This document shows positions 8,748-17,982 of a stretch of DNA of 53,472 bases, in pieces. The first letter of the stretch is position 1. The number at the start of each line of letters is the position of its first letter. The notes below the pieces were generated by a model that made no database searches, was not told the origin of the DNA, and worked only from the letters and a program-made list of their open reading frames with translations. Source of the stretch: Sandarakinorhabdus sp. (lineage in GTDB: Bacteria > Pseudomonadota > Alphaproteobacteria > Sphingomonadales > Sphingomonadaceae); contig JAIMJL010000006.1 of NCBI GenBank assembly GCA_020693225.1, forward strand, positions 1 through 53,472, given 5' to 3'. The translations under genes were made by a program, and so were the position numbers.

Positions 8748-11700
8748 CTAATATTCCTTTTGGTATCGCAGGTTGGCGCTGCTTTGGCCGGCGCTGGAGA
8801 CCTCGATGAACAGGCTCCAGATGCGTGACAGGGTGAGCTGCACGTTGGTGAGCGTGTTGCCCTGCGAATCGGTCACTACCTCGACATAGATGTTGCGGGT
8901 AATCCGCTTGCCGATGGCGAGGCCGGTTCCCATGCCGCTGGCGCTGTTTTCGCCGACCAGCCGCAGCCGGTCCACACCCACCGACCGGCGCACCTTGCCC
9001 ATGGTATCAACCCCGCTTTGCAGGCCGGCAATGGCTGTCGCCAGCTGCACGGCTTCGGTGACGCTCAAATCCGCGATGGATGCGCCGAACAACAGCCGGG
9101 CGAGGATTTCGTCTTCCGGCAGGCTTGGGCTGGAGCTGAAGGCGACTTCCGGGCGCGTGGCGGTTCCGGAGATCGTGACGAAGGCGGTGACATCGTTGGT
9201 TACCGTTTGCGCCTGGATGTTGATGCTGCTGTCCAATGGCTTGCCGTTGAAGGCGACCCGTCCCGAGGTGATCTCGAAATCGCTTCCGGCAAAGCTGAAG
9301 TCGCCGCGCACCAGATTGGCGGTGCCCAGGATCAGCGGCTGGCTGGCATTCCCCTGCACGCGCAGATCGGCGCGCCAGATGCTGTCCAGCCCCATGCCCT
9401 CCACCCGGACGCGATCATCCGCACGGATCCGCACATCGAGCTTCAGCGCGGTGGCCGAGAAGCCTGGCTCCGGATCGGGCACCCGCACTTCGCCCTTGCG
9501 GCGCACATTCAGCACCGGAATTTCGCCGGCCTGCATCTGCACCAGCTGCACCCGCGCCGAATCAACCCGGAGGTCGCCGCCGATAGTCGCACTGGTTCCC
9601 GCGCCCTTGACGGAAACCGGGCCAGACAAGGTGAATTCCAGCGTATCACTGTTGGCCAGCCGCGCCTCGTTCAGCTCCAACCGCAGATCGATGGAGCGCC
9701 CTTCGTCTGGCGCCAGATTGATCTCGCCGCCGCCCTTGAGCGTACCGGTGCCGGCCCGACCTTCCAGGTTGGTGATCCGCAGCCGCGGCCCGGTAAAGGC
9801 GCCGTCGAAATTAATGGCGGTGATATCGGTGCCCAAGGCAATGTTGCGGTAGATGATGCCGCGGCCGCGGGCGATCCCGGTGAGCTGCGGATTCTCCGGC
9901 GTTCCGGCGAAATCGGCACCAACGGCGATCGGCCCCTTCAATTCCTGCCCGTCCAGCCCGAACAGCGCCCACAGCGGATCGACGGGACCGTTATAGCGAA
10001 CACCGCCCTGAAGCTGGCCGGACATCAGCCGCGCCATCGGATCCTCGCCGCTGCCGCCGCTGATCCGCAGCACCAGCCGGCCCAGATCATTGCCCTGCCA
10101 TGCCATGCGCGCACCCAGCACCAGCCCGGCGTCGTTGCTGGTTGCCGCAAGGCGCAGATCGATCGGAATGGAAAGCCCGGTGACGTCGGAACGGGTCAGG
10201 TTGGTGACGCTGATGTTGGCTTCACCATGCGGCAGGCGATCGCCCTTGTTCAGGCGGATGTTGACCTGCCCCGATGCCTCGCCAGAAAGGCCCAGCCCCG
10301 GCGAGAGGATGTTGGCAAGGCCCATGTCCACCTTCGTGAGCACCAGCCGCAGCTTGCGCTCGTCTGCCCATTGGCCGGCGATATCCAATTGCGAATCGCG
10401 GGCGATCAGGCGGGCCGGGAGCAGTTCCCAGCCATTAGCACGGCGCACGATGCGGGCCGGATTGGCGAGCTTCAGGGGCAATTTGCCCAGCTTGCCATCC
10501 AGACCAACTGCGAAGCCATCGGGCACGGATTGCACCGTGCCGATGGCCGCAAAGGGCTGGCCATCGGCGAGTTTGCCGGCCACATTCAGGCGTGCGGAGC
10601 CGGTGCTGCCAGCAATGTTGGCGCGGCCGCTGGCAGACGTGAGCACCAGCGTATCGCGGCGCACGCCGGTCAGCTGGAATTCGCCGCCGACGATGGGCCG
10701 ATCCGGATCGAGGACGACGGCAAAGCGCGCGGTGCCCGAGGCAATCTGTATGGGCGTTTCCAGGGGGATGCGCGCGCCATTGGCCTGGGCGGTGGCATCC
10801 ACCCGTTGCAGCCGGCCCTGCGCCGAAAGGAGGAGATCGGCTTCCAGACCGGTTCCGGTTACGGCGATTTTCCCGGCGAAGGGGCCGGCTGCGGTCTGCA
10901 CCAGCCGCCCGCTTGCCTGCAGCCCGGCGATGGCAATCCGCTCGATATCCGCGGCCAATGGGCGCCCATCGCCGATTTCCAGCACGACGCGGCCGTCGAG
11001 CGGGCCCTGCGCGCTGTCTCCGGTGGCGGTGATCAGGAAGCCATTGGGCGCGGGCACCAGCTCCGCCACCAGATCGCGCACGCCGAAGCCGAAATCGGGT
11101 GATGCAAGCTTCACGGTGGCGCGCGGCGCGGCCGATGTGCCGCTGGCGACGATGGCGACAGGGCCATAGGCGCGACTTTTGCCTGCTGCATCCAGCTTGA
11201 ACTGGCCGGTTGCCGGGTCGTAGCCGGCGCGGGCATCGGCGAAGGTAAGATTGGGGCTGTCGAAGCGGGCCTGTTGCACCAGGATGGTGCCGTCTTTGGC
11301 AAGCGTGAAATTGCCGGCCAGCGCCGGTGGACCGCCGAGGAACTCTGCCGCCGAGGCATTGATGAGCCCCAGCGAGCGCCCCTCGAAGCGACCGTCCACC
11401 AGCGGCGCAGCGCCGGGCAGCCGATCGAACCGCGCCACGGCGCGAACCGTGACCGGCCCCAACTGCGGCACATCATAGCGGGCGAGCGTGGCATCGAACG
11501 CGCCGGTCGCCCGGCCGCTTGCCAGCAATGTTGCATCGCCATTTGCGGTGATGCTGCTGGTTGTGAGCGTCAGGCCGCTGGCCCGCGTGGTGCCACCATC
11601 CAGGCTTACCGTTCCAGTGAGGCGCGGTTGCAGCAACAGGGCGGCCATCTCCGGCGGCAGGCCGATCGCCTGGCGCAGGCTGGCATCGAAGGTAATGGCT

Positions 11701-12959
11701 AGTGGCTGCCTGCCTTGCGCCAGCCGCACGCTGCCCGATGCCGCCAGGCCATCCGCGCCGATCGGGCCGGTCTCGCCGGCGAATCGCAGCGTGTCTGCCG
11801 CAGCCGTCCAGCCGATTGCAGGTGCCGTTACCTTGCCATCCAGCAGCACGGTGGCGCGCAAGCCGCTGCCGCTGAGTGCCGGGTTCAGCAGAGCCGGCTG
11901 TTTCAGCACGGCTTCGGCGCGGAAGGCCCGGAACAGCTGCTCTTCATTGACAATCTTGCCGCCGCCGGACACCGCCAGCGCCGGCGTGGACGCCACGAAG
12001 CGCAGATCGAAAAGGTCGCCGTCCCGGCTGACGGTGGCATCGATCGCCACCAGCGGCTTCAGCAAGGCGGCCGGCTGGCCACCGACGAAGGGCGCGGTGT
12101 CCAGATCGCCCATCAGCCGGAAGCGGCCATCGTCTGCCTGAATGGCAAGGGCTGCCACGCGCGTCGGCCCCAGATCGGCTTCCAGCCGGCCCCGCCATTG
12201 CGCCCAACTGCCCGCGCCTGCTGCCTTCAGGGCAATCGGCTGATCCACGCCCGCCAGGCCGACCACCATGCCGCCCACCGGCGCCTGCAGATCGACCGAA
12301 AGGTCGAACCGGTCACGGTCCGGCTCGGCATCCAGCAGCAAGAGCAGTCGGTCGCCGCGGCTGGCGGTGGCGCGCATGTCCACCAGCATCCGCCCTTTGC
12401 GAATGTCGGTGCGCCCGGCGGCAAACACGGTTTCGGCGGTTCCGAACACCGGCTCTTCGATGCGCAGCTTGGTGACTTCGAAGCGGCCGATGCGGACATC
12501 AATGTCGGGCAGCAATGGCAAATCCGGATCGCGCGGATAGATATTCCACATCCGCAGCAGCACAAGTTCCGGGATATCCAGCCGGTTGATGCTGACCGTG
12601 TTGCGAATCAGCGTCAGCGGCTCCCAATCCACCTTTACCAGCGGCAGGGTTGCCAGCACGCCATCCAGATCGCGCACCACGATATCGCGCATGTCAAACC
12701 GCGAGAGCAGGCTGCCATCGATCCGGCCGACTTCGAAGCGCAGGCCCGAATCCGGCTCCAGCCCGGCCACCTGCCGCGCCACGAAACTGCGCCCGCCCGG
12801 CGTGTCTGCCAGCCACCACAGCCCCAGCGGAACCGCCGCCGCCAGCAGCAGGGGAACCACCAGCAGCAGCCATCCCAGCCAGCGCCAGGCAGAGCGGCCT
12901 GCGGGTGCGGCTGCGGCTGCGGCTGCGGGATCAGAGCCCATGGTTTCGGCGCTGGCCAT
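8748..12959 (-). CDS. tamB: TamB translocation/assembly module protein
   Basis: A 1403-residue envelope protein. A proline/alanine-rich start is followed by one inner-membrane anchor (WLGWLLLVVPLLLAAAVPLG, about residues 28-50). Then comes a very long periplasmic region rich in short beta strands that repeat phrases such as 'GRLDAATA' and 'GEINLAP', ending in the conserved DUF490 domain (from about residue 1080) and a C-terminal YQKEY. TamB forms a hydrophobic beta-taco groove bridging inner and outer membranes and is now linked to phospholipid transport as well as outer-membrane protein assembly. It starts two bases after tamA, confirming the tamAB operon. An alanine-coding hexamer repeat near codons 12-18 (12903-12928) is noted separately. 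Confidence 0.93.
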   Translation of the reverse strand: MASAETMGSDPAAAAAAAPAGRSAWRWLGWLLLVVPLLLAAAVPLGLWWLADTPGGRSFVARQVAGLEPDSGLRFEVGRIDGSLLSRFDMRDIVVRDLDGVLATLPLVKVDWEPLTLIRNTVSINRLDIPELVLLRMWNIYPRDPDLPLLPDIDVRIGRFEVTKLRIEEPVFGTAETVFAAGRTDIRKGRMLVDMRATASRGDRLLLLLDAEPDRDRFDLSVDLQAPVGGMVVGLAGVDQPIALKAAGAGSWAQWRGRLEADLGPTRVAALAIQADDGRFRLMGDLDTAPFVGGQPAALLKPLVAIDATVSRDGDLFDLRFVASTPALAVSGGGKIVNEEQLFRAFRAEAVLKQPALLNPALSGSGLRATVLLDGKVTAPAIGWTAAADTLRFAGETGPIGADGLAASGSVRLAQGRQPLAITFDASLRQAIGLPPEMAALLLQPRLTGTVSLDGGTTRASGLTLTTSSITANGDATLLASGRATGAFDATLARYDVPQLGPVTVRAVARFDRLPGAAPLVDGRFEGRSLGLINASAAEFLGGPPALAGNFTLAKDGTILVQQARFDSPNLTFADARAGYDPATGQFKLDAAGKSRAYGPVAIVASGTSAAPRATVKLASPDFGFGVRDLVAELVPAPNGFLITATGDSAQGPLDGRVVLEIGDGRPLAADIERIAIAGLQASGRLVQTAAGPFAGKIAVTGTGLEADLLLSAQGRLQRVDATAQANGARIPLETPIQIASGTARFAVVLDPDRPIVGGEFQLTGVRRDTLVLTSASGRANIAGSTGSARLNVAGKLADGQPFAAIGTVQSVPDGFAVGLDGKLGKLPLKLANPARIVRRANGWELLPARLIARDSQLDIAGQWADERKLRLVLTKVDMGLANILSPGLGLSGEASGQVNIRLNKGDRLPHGEANISVTNLTRSDVTGLSIPIDLRLAATSNDAGLVLGARMAWQGNDLGRLVLRISGGSGEDPMARLMSGQLQGGVRYNGPVDPLWALFGLDGQELKGPIAVGADFAGTPENPQLTGIARGRGIIYRNIALGTDITAINFDGAFTGPRLRITNLEGRAGTGTLKGGGEINLAPDEGRSIDLRLELNEARLANSDTLEFTLSGPVSVKGAGTSATIGGDLRVDSARVQLVQMQAGEIPVLNVRRKGEVRVPDPEPGFSATALKLDVRIRADDRVRVEGMGLDSIWRADLRVQGNASQPLILGTANLVRGDFSFAGSDFEITSGRVAFNGKPLDSSINIQAQTVTNDVTAFVTISGTATRPEVAFSSSPSLPEDEILARLLFGASIADLSVTEAVQLATAIAGLQSGVDTMGKVRRSVGVDRLRLVGENSASGMGTGLAIGKRITRNIYVEVVTDSQGNTLTNVQLTLSRIWSLFIEVSSAGQSSANLRYQKEY

Positions 12960-12961
12960 GG

Positions 12962-15040
12962 CTAGAAGGCCTGCCCGATGGAGATATAGAGCCCGATTTT
13001 CGGGTCACGCGGGCCACGGTTCAGCCCGCGCGCCACATCGATCCGGATCGGCCCGAAATTGGTGAAATAGCGACCACCGACGCCGATGCCGAGCTTGGTG
13101 CCGGAAAGCGTGGGAACGGACTCTTCGGTCAACGAACCGGCATCGACAAAGCCAACGACACCGAAATCCCCGAACCGGTAGCGGCCTTCGAGGCTGGCCT
13201 CGAACAGCCCGCGTCCGCCGGATGGTCGTGCGCTTGGCCCGACCGGGCCGATACTTTGGAAGTCATAGCCGCGCACCGAGCCGCCGCCTCCGGCGTAGAG
13301 CCGCCGTGTGGGGGCGATCTCTTCGGGTTCTGCGCCGATGATGCTGCCCAGGCGGAGGCGCCCGGCCAGCACGAAATTGTCCCGCACGGCTCGATAGGCG
13401 CTGGCATCGCCGATGATGCGGCCGTAGCTGGCAACGAGATTGTCTGTTCGCGAGATTTCCGGCGTGGCCGCCAGATTGAGCCGGAAGCCCTTTTGCGGGT
13501 CCAGCAGATCATCGGAACGATCATAGCCGGCAGACATCGGCAGCGCTGCAATGAAATACACCTGGCGGTTGTTGAACTTGGGGTTGGAGAGATCGAGCTC
13601 GTCCGAAGCCAGGATTTCCGCGCCGATGCTGTAGGTCCAACGCTTCTGCCAGATCGGCGTGGAAAGCCGGGCAAGCGAACCGGATAGCGTGACGGTGCGG
13701 GCCTCGAACGCCGGCCGCTCGATATTCGTGATATCGGCCAGCAGCGACAGGGTTCGGTCGCGCTGGCCGAAATTGCGCTTCGCCATTTCCGCCGCCACGC
13801 GCTGTTCCTGCGTGCCGATCACCAGCCTTGCGGTAAACTCGCCCTGCGGCTTCCACAGGTTGCGGTGCCGCCAGAGCGCTTCGGCGCGGGCGCCCTCGCC
13901 GCTGGAATAGCCGATCTGTCCGGATAGCCGTCGAAGCGGCCCGGTGTTGCCGTTGATGCGGATATCGGTGATGGCAGAGCCATCGGCTTCGCGTTCGCCG
14001 GTATCTACCGGCGTCACGGTGACCCCGGCAAACATTTGCGTATCGATCATCGCCCGGCGCAGATCGTCCACCAGCAGCGAACTATACACATCGCCCGGTT
14101 TGAAACGGGCAATCACCTGGGCATGGGCCTCGTCGAACGGTTGGAACCCCACCAAGCGGATGACGCCGAAGCGGCCCGGGGGGCCGATGTCGCCGGTCAA
14201 AAGATAGGTGCCGGTGGGTGTGTCGGCATCCAGCACCACATCGCGGGCACCGATTTCCGGGAAGGGATAGCCCGCCTCGGTCAGCTTCAGGCGGAGGGCC
14301 CCCTCGGCCTCTTCCACCGCGGCGGCGCGGATCGGGTCGCGGATCTGCAATCCGAAGCCTTGCTTCAGCTCGGGCTTGTCGTCCGGGATCAAGTCCAGCG
14401 TGATTTCGCGCCAGCGGTATCGGTCGGCGGGCTGGGTGATCAGCTCCACCTTGGCGCGGCTGTCGGGTGACGGGGACAGAGTTGCATCCGTGCTGGCACC
14501 AAACCAGCCTTCGGAAAACAGCAATCTTTGCAGCAATGCCTTATCGGCATTGGTGCGCGATGCCAGCTGGGCCGGCGTGGCCGGGCGACCCTGCCCTTGA
14601 TAGAGGGCGGAAATCCGGCGGAACTGGGAGTCCAGCCGGGTCGGCTTGAGGCCGGTGATCGTCACGCTGTAGCGGACGCCCTCTTCAGCCACTCCGGTGA
14701 AGGTGAAGTCTTCGCGCGGGGCCGGATTGAAGCCGCTCAATGGCTCCAGCGGTGCCAGCAGATCGGGCGGCGGCGGCGCCACCGGTGGCATCACGAGCGG
14801 CGGTCCGAAATCCACCGGCGGCAATTCGCTGCCGTCCAACGGGTCCAGCAAGGGAGGCAGGGTCTGCTCCTGCGCCTGGAGCGGAACGCCAGCAAGCAGC
14901 ACGGCGGCAAGCACGAAAGAGCTGGCGGATGATTTCACGCCAGCACCAAAGCCCGGCAAAGCGGCAGGAATCAAGCCACCGATGCGCGCGGTTGCGGTGA
15001 ATGGGGTGGCAAATTGCCGGCGGCGCTGGCACGGAGCCAT
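12962..15040 (-). CDS. tamA: TamA outer-membrane assembly protein (BamA/Omp85 family)
   Basis: An Omp85-family outer-membrane barrel of about 692 residues. A signal sequence (SSFVLAAVLLAGVPLQAQ) is followed by a proline-rich stretch, POTRA domains (about residues 110-350) and a 16-strand-type barrel carrying the conserved loop-6 motif in GGSVRGYDFQ and ending in Phe (SIGQAF), the usual BAM recognition signal. The start at ATG 15040 leaves a long N-region before the signal; GTG 14938 is a plausible shorter start and would put the signal right at the N-terminus. It stands 31 bases from the divergent cyclophilin and is coupled to tamB downstream. Confidence 0.92.
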   Translation of the reverse strand: MAPCQRRRQFATPFTATARIGGLIPAALPGFGAGVKSSASSFVLAAVLLAGVPLQAQEQTLPPLLDPLDGSELPPVDFGPPLVMPPVAPPPPDLLAPLEPLSGFNPAPREDFTFTGVAEEGVRYSVTITGLKPTRLDSQFRRISALYQGQGRPATPAQLASRTNADKALLQRLLFSEGWFGASTDATLSPSPDSRAKVELITQPADRYRWREITLDLIPDDKPELKQGFGLQIRDPIRAAAVEEAEGALRLKLTEAGYPFPEIGARDVVLDADTPTGTYLLTGDIGPPGRFGVIRLVGFQPFDEAHAQVIARFKPGDVYSSLLVDDLRRAMIDTQMFAGVTVTPVDTGEREADGSAITDIRINGNTGPLRRLSGQIGYSSGEGARAEALWRHRNLWKPQGEFTARLVIGTQEQRVAAEMAKRNFGQRDRTLSLLADITNIERPAFEARTVTLSGSLARLSTPIWQKRWTYSIGAEILASDELDLSNPKFNNRQVYFIAALPMSAGYDRSDDLLDPQKGFRLNLAATPEISRTDNLVASYGRIIGDASAYRAVRDNFVLAGRLRLGSIIGAEPEEIAPTRRLYAGGGGSVRGYDFQSIGPVGPSARPSGGRGLFEASLEGRYRFGDFGVVGFVDAGSLTEESVPTLSGTKLGIGVGGRYFTNFGPIRIDVARGLNRGPRDPKIGLYISIGQAF

Positions 15041-15071
15041 CTCAACCCCCACAGCGAAAGACCGATTCCGC

Positions 15072-15518
15072 ATGGCCGACACATTGAAGATGACCCTTGA
15101 AAGCGGTGATGTGATCATCACGCTGAGGCCCGATCTGGCACCCGGCCATGTGGCCCGCATGGTGGAGCTGGCCGACAGCGGTTTCTACGATGGCGTGGTG
15201 TTTCACCGCGTGATCCCCGGTTTCATGGCACAGGGCGGCTGCCCCAATGGCACCGGCACCGGCGGATCGAAGCTGCCTGATCTGAAGGCCGAGTTCTCCG
15301 CCGAGCCGCATGTGAAGGGCACCTGCTCTATGGCCCGTACTTCGGCGCCCAACAGCGCCAACAGCCAGTTCTTCATCTGCTTCGGCGATACCGGCTTTCT
15401 CGATGGCCAATACACCGTGTGGGGCCAGGTGACTTCGGGCATGGAGCATGTGGATGCCCTGCCCAAAGGCGAGCCGCCGCGCGCGCCGGGCAAGATCGTA
15501 TCGATGCGGTCGGCCTAG
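15072..15518 (+). CDS. Cyclophilin-type peptidyl-prolyl cis-trans isomerase
   Basis: A compact 148-residue cytoplasmic cyclophilin with no signal peptide. It has the family core FHRVIPGFMAQGGCPNGTG (catalytic Arg in FHRV; about residues 55-75), SMARTSAPNSANSQFFICF and the tryptophan-bearing GQYTVWGQV. It accelerates proline isomerisation in protein folding and corresponds to PpiB-like enzymes, somewhat short for the family but complete. The ATG at 15072 is used because the upstream frame runs antisense through tamA. It is followed after three bases by the convergent META-domain gene. Confidence 0.93.
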   Translation: MADTLKMTLESGDVIITLRPDLAPGHVARMVELADSGFYDGVVFHRVIPGFMAQGGCPNGTGTGGSKLPDLKAEFSAEPHVKGTCSMARTSAPNSANSQFFICFGDTGFLDGQYTVWGQVTSGMEHVDALPKGEPPRAPGKIVSMRSA

Positions 15519-15521
15519 CGC

Positions 15522-15956
15522 CTAGCGGCGGGCCTTCACCGTGCGGCCATCCGGCGCCTTTAGCACGAGGGCGCCGGACGCGTCGATGCTGTAGCTGTTA
15601 ACATCACCCAGCAGGGCCAGCAGCTTTTGCTCCTGTGCCATCTGCGGTTCCGGGCAGGCCATCATCGTGGAAGCCATCTGGCCCAACTTGATGGTGAATG
15701 CCGCGCCTGCCTCATAGCCGCCCATGAAGCGGTTGCAGCTTCCGGCGCCGAACACCCGACCGTCTTCGAACTTGATGGTGACGGGCACGTTGGGCAGCAC
15801 CGGCACCCCGCCGATTTCGGCAATCTGCCATTCGGCGCCGGCAAGGGCTGCACCGCTGGTCGGGGCCGGCTTGGTCATCGGCGCTTCGGTTGGCGCACAG
15901 GCCGCAAGCCCGGCAGCAACGGCAATGATGGCGGCAGTGAAAGGCATGCGCGGCAT
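15522..15956 (-). CDS. META-domain lipoprotein (HslJ-like)
   Basis: A 144-residue predicted lipoprotein. The lipobox LAAC ends at about residue 20, then a short linker leads into a single META domain recognised by AEWQIAEIGG, FEDGRVFGAGSCNRFMGGYE and MASTMMACPEPQMAQEQKLLALL. META-domain proteins such as HslJ are envelope proteins tied to heat-shock or motility phenotypes, with no known catalytic role. The ATG at 15956 follows GGGAG with 8-base spacing. It faces the cyclophilin gene convergently. Confidence 0.85.
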   Translation of the reverse strand: MPRMPFTAAIIAVAAGLAACAPTEAPMTKPAPTSGAALAGAEWQIAEIGGVPVLPNVPVTIKFEDGRVFGAGSCNRFMGGYEAGAAFTIKLGQMASTMMACPEPQMAQEQKLLALLGDVNSYSIDASGALVLKAPDGRTVKARR

Positions 15957-16042
15957 GGAAAATCTCCCGATCCGGCGCCCTGCTGCGCCACACGGCTCGT
16001 CATTGCCGCAGTGCCACCGAGAATCAAGCCCGGCCCGGAACA

Positions 16043-16465
16043 CTATTTCTTCAGGCTATCGCGAATTTCGCGCAGCAGTACGATATCTTCGGGTGTTTCT
16101 GCCGGGGCCGGTTCCGGTTTCTTGAACAGGCGGTTGGCGTTTTTCACGATGATGAAGATGGCAAAGGCAACAATCAGGAAATTGATCACGGCCGTCAGGA
16201 AGGCGCCATAGCCGAACATCGGCACACCGGCGGCCTTCAGCGCGGCATAATCGTTGGGATCGCCGGCAAAGCCATCGGGCAGGCTGCCCAGGCGGATGAA
16301 CAAATTGCTGAAATCCGGGTTTCCGGTGAGCGCGGAAATCAGCGGCATCAGCAGGTCCCCGGTCAGCGACGTGACTATGGTTCCAAAGGCTGCACCGATG
16401 ACCACGGCGACCGCAAGATCCAGCACATTGCCGCGCGCGATGAACGTCTTGAACTCTTCCAGCAT
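16043..16465 (-). CDS. mscL: Large-conductance mechanosensitive channel MscL
   Basis: A 140-residue channel. [28 protein letters not shown] forms the amphipathic N-helix and pore-lining TM1, TM2 is in [20 protein letters not shown], and the C-terminal helix ends REIRDSLKK. MscL opens under hypo-osmotic membrane tension to release solutes. The start is set by the conserved MLEEFK and an AGGAG upstream; the open frame continues 17 codons further without family similarity. It is transcribed away from lemA. Confidence 0.95.
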   Translation of the reverse strand: MLEEFKTFIARGNVLDLAVAVVIGAAFGTIVTSLTGDLLMPLISALTGNPDFSNLFIRLGSLPDGFAGDPNDYAALKAAGVPMFGYGAFLTAVINFLIVAFAIFIIVKNANRLFKKPEPAPAETPEDIVLLREIRDSLKK

Positions 16466-16517
16466 CCTGCCACTCCTGTTATCCTTCACCCTTGTCATTC
16501 CCGATGTTTCCACCATT

Positions 16518-16547
16518 TTGCAAGACAGTTGGTTGTTCGGCTATAAC
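16518..16547 (+). promoter_or_regulatory. Putative promoter of the lemA-TPM cluster
   Basis: TTGCAA (16518-16523) and TATAAC (16542-16547) are separated by 18 bases, and the -10 lies in GCTATAAC, matching the alphaproteobacterial housekeeping pattern GCTAnAwC. The expected transcript start is near 16554, about 60 bases before lemA. Confidence 0.55.
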
Positions 16548-16615
16548 GGTGGTGCACTTGACGCGCCTGCAAGGTCAGGTGTTTCGTCGTGGCTTGATTC
16601 AGGGGAGATATGTCC

Positions 16616-17200
16616 ATGCGCGTTTTGAAGCTTCTTCTGCCAATGTCAGTTGCCCTCTCGCTCTCGGCTTGCGGGGTGAACACCATCCCGACCAAGGAAG
16701 AAAGCGCAAAGGCGGCGTGGGGCGAAGTGCAGAACCAGTATCAGCGCCGCGCTGACCTCATCCCCAATCTTGTTGCCACGGTGCAGGGCTATGCCAAGCA
16801 GGAGCAGGACGTGCTGATCGGCGTGACCGAGGCGCGCGCCAAGGCCACTTCGGTGAACATAACGCCGGGTGATCTGAACAATCCGGCCAAGATGGCGGAG
16901 TTCCAGGCGGCGCAGGATGGCCTTTCGCAGTCGCTCGGCCGGCTGATGGTGGTGGTGGAAAAATATCCCGAGCTGAAGTCCGACCAGAATTTCCTGGCGC
17001 TGCAATCGCAGCTGGAAGGCACGGAAAACCGCGTGGCAATCGCCCGCCGGGATTTCAACGAATCGGTGCGCCTCTACAACACCGAGATCCGCACCTTCCC
17101 CTCGATCGTGGCCGCCAAGGTGATCTATGGCAGTGAGCCGATGACGCCGTTTGCCGCCACCGCGGCCAATGCCGAAACCGCGCCGCAAGTGAAATTCTAG
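16616..17200 (+). CDS. LemA family protein
   Basis: A 194-residue LemA-type protein. A short N-terminal signal/anchor ending in LSLSAC looks like a lipobox (Cys near residue 19), followed by the long helical LemA domain with WGEVQNQYQRRADLIPNLV, VEKYPELKSDQNFLALQSQLEGTENR and IARRDFNESVRLYN, the hallmark segments. ATG 16616 is chosen over ATG 16610 because GGGGAG ends only two bases before the latter. LemA proteins commonly sit beside TPM proteins, as here, and are thought to act at the envelope; molecular function is unsettled. Confidence 0.92.
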   Translation: MRVLKLLLPMSVALSLSACGVNTIPTKEESAKAAWGEVQNQYQRRADLIPNLVATVQGYAKQEQDVLIGVTEARAKATSVNITPGDLNNPAKMAEFQAAQDGLSQSLGRLMVVVEKYPELKSDQNFLALQSQLEGTENRVAIARRDFNESVRLYNTEIRTFPSIVAAKVIYGSEPMTPFAATAANAETAPQVKF

Positions 17201-17223
17201 GCGGCCGGGCCGGAGATCGCACC

Positions 17224-17982
17224 ATGCGCCTGCTGCTGGCGCTGCTGCTTGTTGCCCTGGCACCGCCGCTGTGGGCGCAATCCTTTCCGCCGCTGACCGG
17301 TCGGGTGGTGGATGCGGCCAATATCCTTCCGCCCGACGTGGAAGCGGCGATCGAGGCGCGGTCTGCCGCGCTGGAGGCGGCCACCACCACGCAGATGGTG
17401 GTGGCAACGGTGCCCGATCTGCAAGGCTATGAGATCGAGGATTATGGCTATCGGCTTGGGCGCGCCTGGGGGATCGGTCAGAAGGGCCAGAACAATGGCG
17501 TGATCCTGCTGGTTGCGCCCAACAACCGGCGGGTGCGGGTGGAAGTCGGCTATGGGCTGGAACCGGTTTTGACCGATGCCCTGTCCAGCGTGATCATCAA
17601 CCAGCAGATTTTGCCCCGCTTCAAGGCGGGCGATCTGCCGGGCGGGATTCAGGCGGGTGCGGACGCCATCATGCAGCAGCTGGAGCTGCCGCCGGAGCAG
17701 GCGGCGGCCAATGTGCAGGCCGCCGCCAGTGCCCAGGCCAGCGCCGATGAGGGCAGCGGCTTTGGTGCGGTGCTGTTCATCCTTTTCATCCTGCTGTGGC
17801 TGTATTTCGCCATGCGACGCGGCAAGCGCGGCACCCGGCGGGGAGCCGGGCCGATCATCATCTGGGGCCCCGGGAGCGGCGGCTGGGGTGGCGGAGGCGG
17901 TGGCGGCTGGGGCGGCGGCGGGGGCGGCTTCGGCGGAGGAGGCGGTGGCTTTGGCGGCGGCGGATCGAGCGGGGGCTGGTGA
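17224..17982 (+). CDS. TPM-domain membrane protein with glycine-rich tail
   Basis: A 252-residue protein: a signal peptide to about residue 19 (PPLWAQ), a TPM domain (about residues 27-150, with FPPLTGRVVDAANILPPD and NNGVILLVAPNNRRVRVEVGYGLE), a transmembrane segment (GAVLFILFILLWLYFA), and a tail of Gly-rich repeats ending GGGGSSGGW. This is the classic YgcG-like layout. TPM domains have been associated with acid phosphatase activity in a plant thylakoid homolog and with respiratory-complex or photosystem repair; the bacterial role is unclear. Its stop overlaps the next TPM gene by one base. Confidence 0.9.
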   Translation: MRLLLALLLVALAPPLWAQSFPPLTGRVVDAANILPPDVEAAIEARSAALEAATTTQMVVATVPDLQGYEIEDYGYRLGRAWGIGQKGQNNGVILLVAPNNRRVRVEVGYGLEPVLTDALSSVIINQQILPRFKAGDLPGGIQAGADAIMQQLELPPEQAAANVQAAASAQASADEGSGFGAVLFILFILLWLYFAMRRGKRGTRRGAGPIIIWGPGSGGWGGGGGGGWGGGGGGFGGGGGGFGGGGSSGGW

